64,000 nt of DNA. It comes from CAVUAT01 sp963739545. Lineage in GTDB: Bacteria > Actinomycetota > Thermoleophilia > Solirubrobacterales > 70-9. The notes under the pieces were generated by a model. The model made no database searches and was not told the DNA's origin. It saw only the letters and a program-made list of their open reading frames with translations. The DNA is taken from assembly GCA_963739545.1 (NCBI GenBank), contig CAVUAT010000014.1, positions 992,001 to 1,056,000 on the forward strand. The letters run 5' to 3'. Both the position numbers and the translations under genes were made by a program. Position 1 is the first letter of the stretch. Every line of letters starts with the position of its first letter. This document shows, in pieces, positions 62,438-64,000 of this stretch.

Positions 62438-63709
62438 CTGCTCCGCCAGCGGGACTTTCGTCTCGTCGCGGGCTCGGTCGGGCTGTCTGCGATGGGCGAC
62501 TGGGTCGCGATCATCCCGCTCGGCCTGTTCATCCAGGAGACGACCGACTCGGGTTACGCGGTGGCCGCACTCTGGGTCTGCCTGTTCGGCCCGTCGGTGC
62601 TGATCGCCGGATACGCCGGCCTGCTGGTCGACCGGATCGAGACGACGAGGCTGCTCGCGGCTGTGGGCGCGCTCGGGATCGCGGTCTCGCTCGCCCTGGT
62701 CTTCGTCCAGGAGACCTGGTTCGTGCTCGCCATGACGGTCCTGCTGGGCGTCTCGTTCGCGCTCATCCAGCCGGCCGAGTTCGCGCTGGTCCCACTGCTC
62801 TCCGGCCCCGACCGGGTGCAGGAGGCGAATGGGCACGTCGAGAGCGCTCGCTACATCGGCTTCGCCCTGGGTCCGGTGATCGGCGGCCTTCTGTTCGCGG
62901 CCGGCGGCTTCGAGCTGCCGATGCTCGTCAACGCCGCCAGCTTCGCCGCTGTTTGCGTCGTCGCCCTCTCCTTGCGGGTGCGGCGTCACGCCGCCGAGCT
63001 CGAGCCAGGGGAACGACAACCGCGAGCCCGGGACGGGGTCGCGTTCCTATTTCGCGACAGGACTCTTTCGTTGGCGATGGCGGTCGCGTTCAGCTCGCTG
63101 CTGTTCATGTCGGCTGTCTGGGTCGCCGACATCTTCTTCGTCAAGGAGGTCCTCGGCAAAGGCGACGCGGCCTACGGCCTGCTGCTCACCACCTGGACCC
63201 TCGCGATGCTCGCTGGGGCCAGCGTCATCGCGCCCCGGATCGCTGCCGCTGCGGTCGCGAGCGCCGGGCTCGCCGCCGTCGCCGTGCAGGGGGCGGGCCT
63301 CGCGCTCCCCGCACTCTGGCTCTCGTTTGGCTTCCTGCTCGCCTGCTCGTTTCTCGGCGGGCTCGGCCATGGGGTCAAGAACGTGATGTTCAGGAGCCTG
63401 ATCCACGTCCGGGTGCCCGAGCCGCTGCACGGCCGCGCTTTCGCTGCATACAACGGGATCCGGAACGCCGCCGAGCTCGGCGCCTTCGCAGCGGGCGGGT
63501 TCCTGGTTGCCACGATCGGTGCTCGCGGCACGCTCGCCTACGCGGGCGGGCTCTCGGCCGTGGCTGGGCTCGTCGGGCTGTTGGTGCTGCTGAGGTTGAA
63601 CCGCGGCTGGCGGCCGACGGGCCCGATCGGCCCGCCGCTGGAGAGTCCAGCCTCGGTCGTCGACGAGCCCCCGGGGCCGGTTGCCGCCGGCCGCGCGGAG
63701 GCGTCATAG
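62438..63709 (+). CDS. MFS transporter with unclear start codon
   Basis: Major facilitator, 405 residues from ATG 62492. In the same frame the bases just upstream encode LLRQRDFRLVAGSVGLSA, the typical N-terminus and first helix of this family. No ATG, GTG or TTG precedes it, only CTG 62438 with AAGGGG just ahead. I chose CTG provisionally. Twelve helices fit; YAGLLVDRIETTRL holds the loop 2-3 motif. Close to the SDR stop, so likely cotranscribed. Confidence 0.85.
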   Translation: MLRQRDFRLVAGSVGLSAMGDWVAIIPLGLFIQETTDSGYAVAALWVCLFGPSVLIAGYAGLLVDRIETTRLLAAVGALGIAVSLALVFVQETWFVLAMTVLLGVSFALIQPAEFALVPLLSGPDRVQEANGHVESARYIGFALGPVIGGLLFAAGGFELPMLVNAASFAAVCVVALSLRVRRHAAELEPGERQPRARDGVAFLFRDRTLSLAMAVAFSSLLFMSAVWVADIFFVKEVLGKGDAAYGLLLTTWTLAMLAGASVIAPRIAAAAVASAGLAAVAVQGAGLALPALWLSFGFLLACSFLGGLGHGVKNVMFRSLIHVRVPEPLHGRAFAAYNGIRNAAELGAFAAGGFLVATIGARGTLAYAGGLSAVAGLVGLLVLLRLNRGWRPTGPIGPPLESPASVVDEPPGPVAAGRAEAS

Positions 63710-63735
63710 ACCCCGAGCCGCGCGATACTCCCGCG

Positions 63736-63828
63736 ATGGCGGAGGAGCGAAAGCAGGGGGTGAGCGGCCGGGTGTTCGGGAACCTGCGTGAGCTGGCGAA
63801 AGAGGAGCCCGCAGCGCCGCGCCGGTAG
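63736..63828 (+). CDS. Candidate 30-residue protein
   Basis: ATG 63736 to TAG 63828, between two MFS genes. Highly charged (MAEERKQGVSGRVFGNLREL then AKEEPAAPRR). GATACT lies 6 nt before the ATG, as for otsB, so it may be a leaderless small gene. No family recognised. Confidence 0.45.
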   Translation: MAEERKQGVSGRVFGNLRELAKEEPAAPRR

Positions 63829-63849
63829 CGCGGCGAGGCGAGCGTTCGG

Positions 63850-64000
63850 ATGAACGGCACGCCCGTCCCCCGCAGCCTTCTGATCGTCGCGTGCCTTGTC
63901 GTCGTCCAGGACCTGGCCTTCTTCGCGGTGATCAGCCCGCTGCTGCCCTCCTACGTCGACGACCTGGGGCTGAGCGAGACCGAGGCAGGAGTCCTGACCG
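63850..64000 (+). CDS. MFS-type transporter, N-terminal fragment (runs off the window)
   Basis: 50 codons visible from ATG 63850. The first helix (SLLIVACLVVVQDLAFFAVI) and SPLLPSYVDDLGLSETEAGV are typical of a drug/proton antiporter-like MFS N-terminus. Distinct from the preceding MFS protein. Confidence 0.8.
   Translation, partial: MNGTPVPRSLLIVACLVVVQDLAFFAVISPLLPSYVDDLGLSETEAGVLT

Overview
The window is chromosomal DNA from a very GC-rich (about 70% by eye) bacterium, most likely a deep-branching actinobacterium of the Thermoleophilia/Solirubrobacterales type. That placement is an inference. It rests on the GC content, a single-chain PafB-PafC-like WYL regulator, the F420-associated DUF2342 metalloprotease, an F420-class PPOX enzyme, an Lhr helicase next to an Fpg/Nei glycosylase, CIRCE-controlled groESL, and frequent GTG starts. 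I saw no insertion sequence, prophage, CRISPR array, tRNA or rRNA. Genes are packed tightly and many start and stop codons overlap.

Layout. 1-5.3 kb: partial aldehyde dehydrogenase, a probable 6S RNA, rarA, an M20 peptidase and yqhQ (DUF1385). 5.3-10.3 kb: methylmalonyl-CoA epimerase, a methyltransferase, a BtrH_N-type protein with a 34-codon ORF in front, a PAP2 phosphatase fused in frame to the YchF GTPase, and a frameshifted lipocalin-like gene. 10.3-15.7 kb: envelope proteins (M15 peptidase, SpoIID/LytB), a second aldehyde dehydrogenase, fumarase and a lipoprotein. 15.7-26.8 kb: MarR, VOC protein, ileS, thioredoxin, dolichyl-phosphate-mannose-synthase-like transferase, PolX, trehalose phosphatase, two half-size TauE/SafE proteins, YhaM-like and PAC2 proteins. 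26.9-34 kb: an AddB-like helicase/nuclease with altered ATPase motifs, an inositol-monophosphatase-like enzyme, the DUF2342 protease, a repeat-bearing KT-rich helical protein and Mrp. 34-42 kb: a giant LuxR regulator, DUF4242 protein, Ogt, ferredoxin, an SDR, groEL and groES. 42-49.6 kb: SRPBCC and ASCH proteins, Pcm, a Crp-type regulator, Nei-like glycosylase and Lhr. 49.7-53.4 kb: a complete dTDP-rhamnose operon rmlA-D-B-C. 53.5-64 kb: secreted RTX-like protein, PPOX enzyme, penicillin acylase, MBL hydrolase, PafBC, a second YhaM-like protein, SDR and two MFS transporters (the last one cut by the window end).

Two patterns run through the window. First, about twenty genes carry a -10-like hexamer (usually TANNNT) only 6-9 nt before the start codon, which points to leaderless mRNAs; other genes have Shine-Dalgarno sequences. 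Second, three unrelated loci (yqhQ, the ASCH gene and the rml operon) carry the same short leader. It encodes an RPHRG peptide inside a GACC...GGTC hairpin and lies a nearly fixed 54-55 nt upstream of the conserved Met codon. I do not recognise it as any known regulatory element, and it is the best candidate here for something undescribed.
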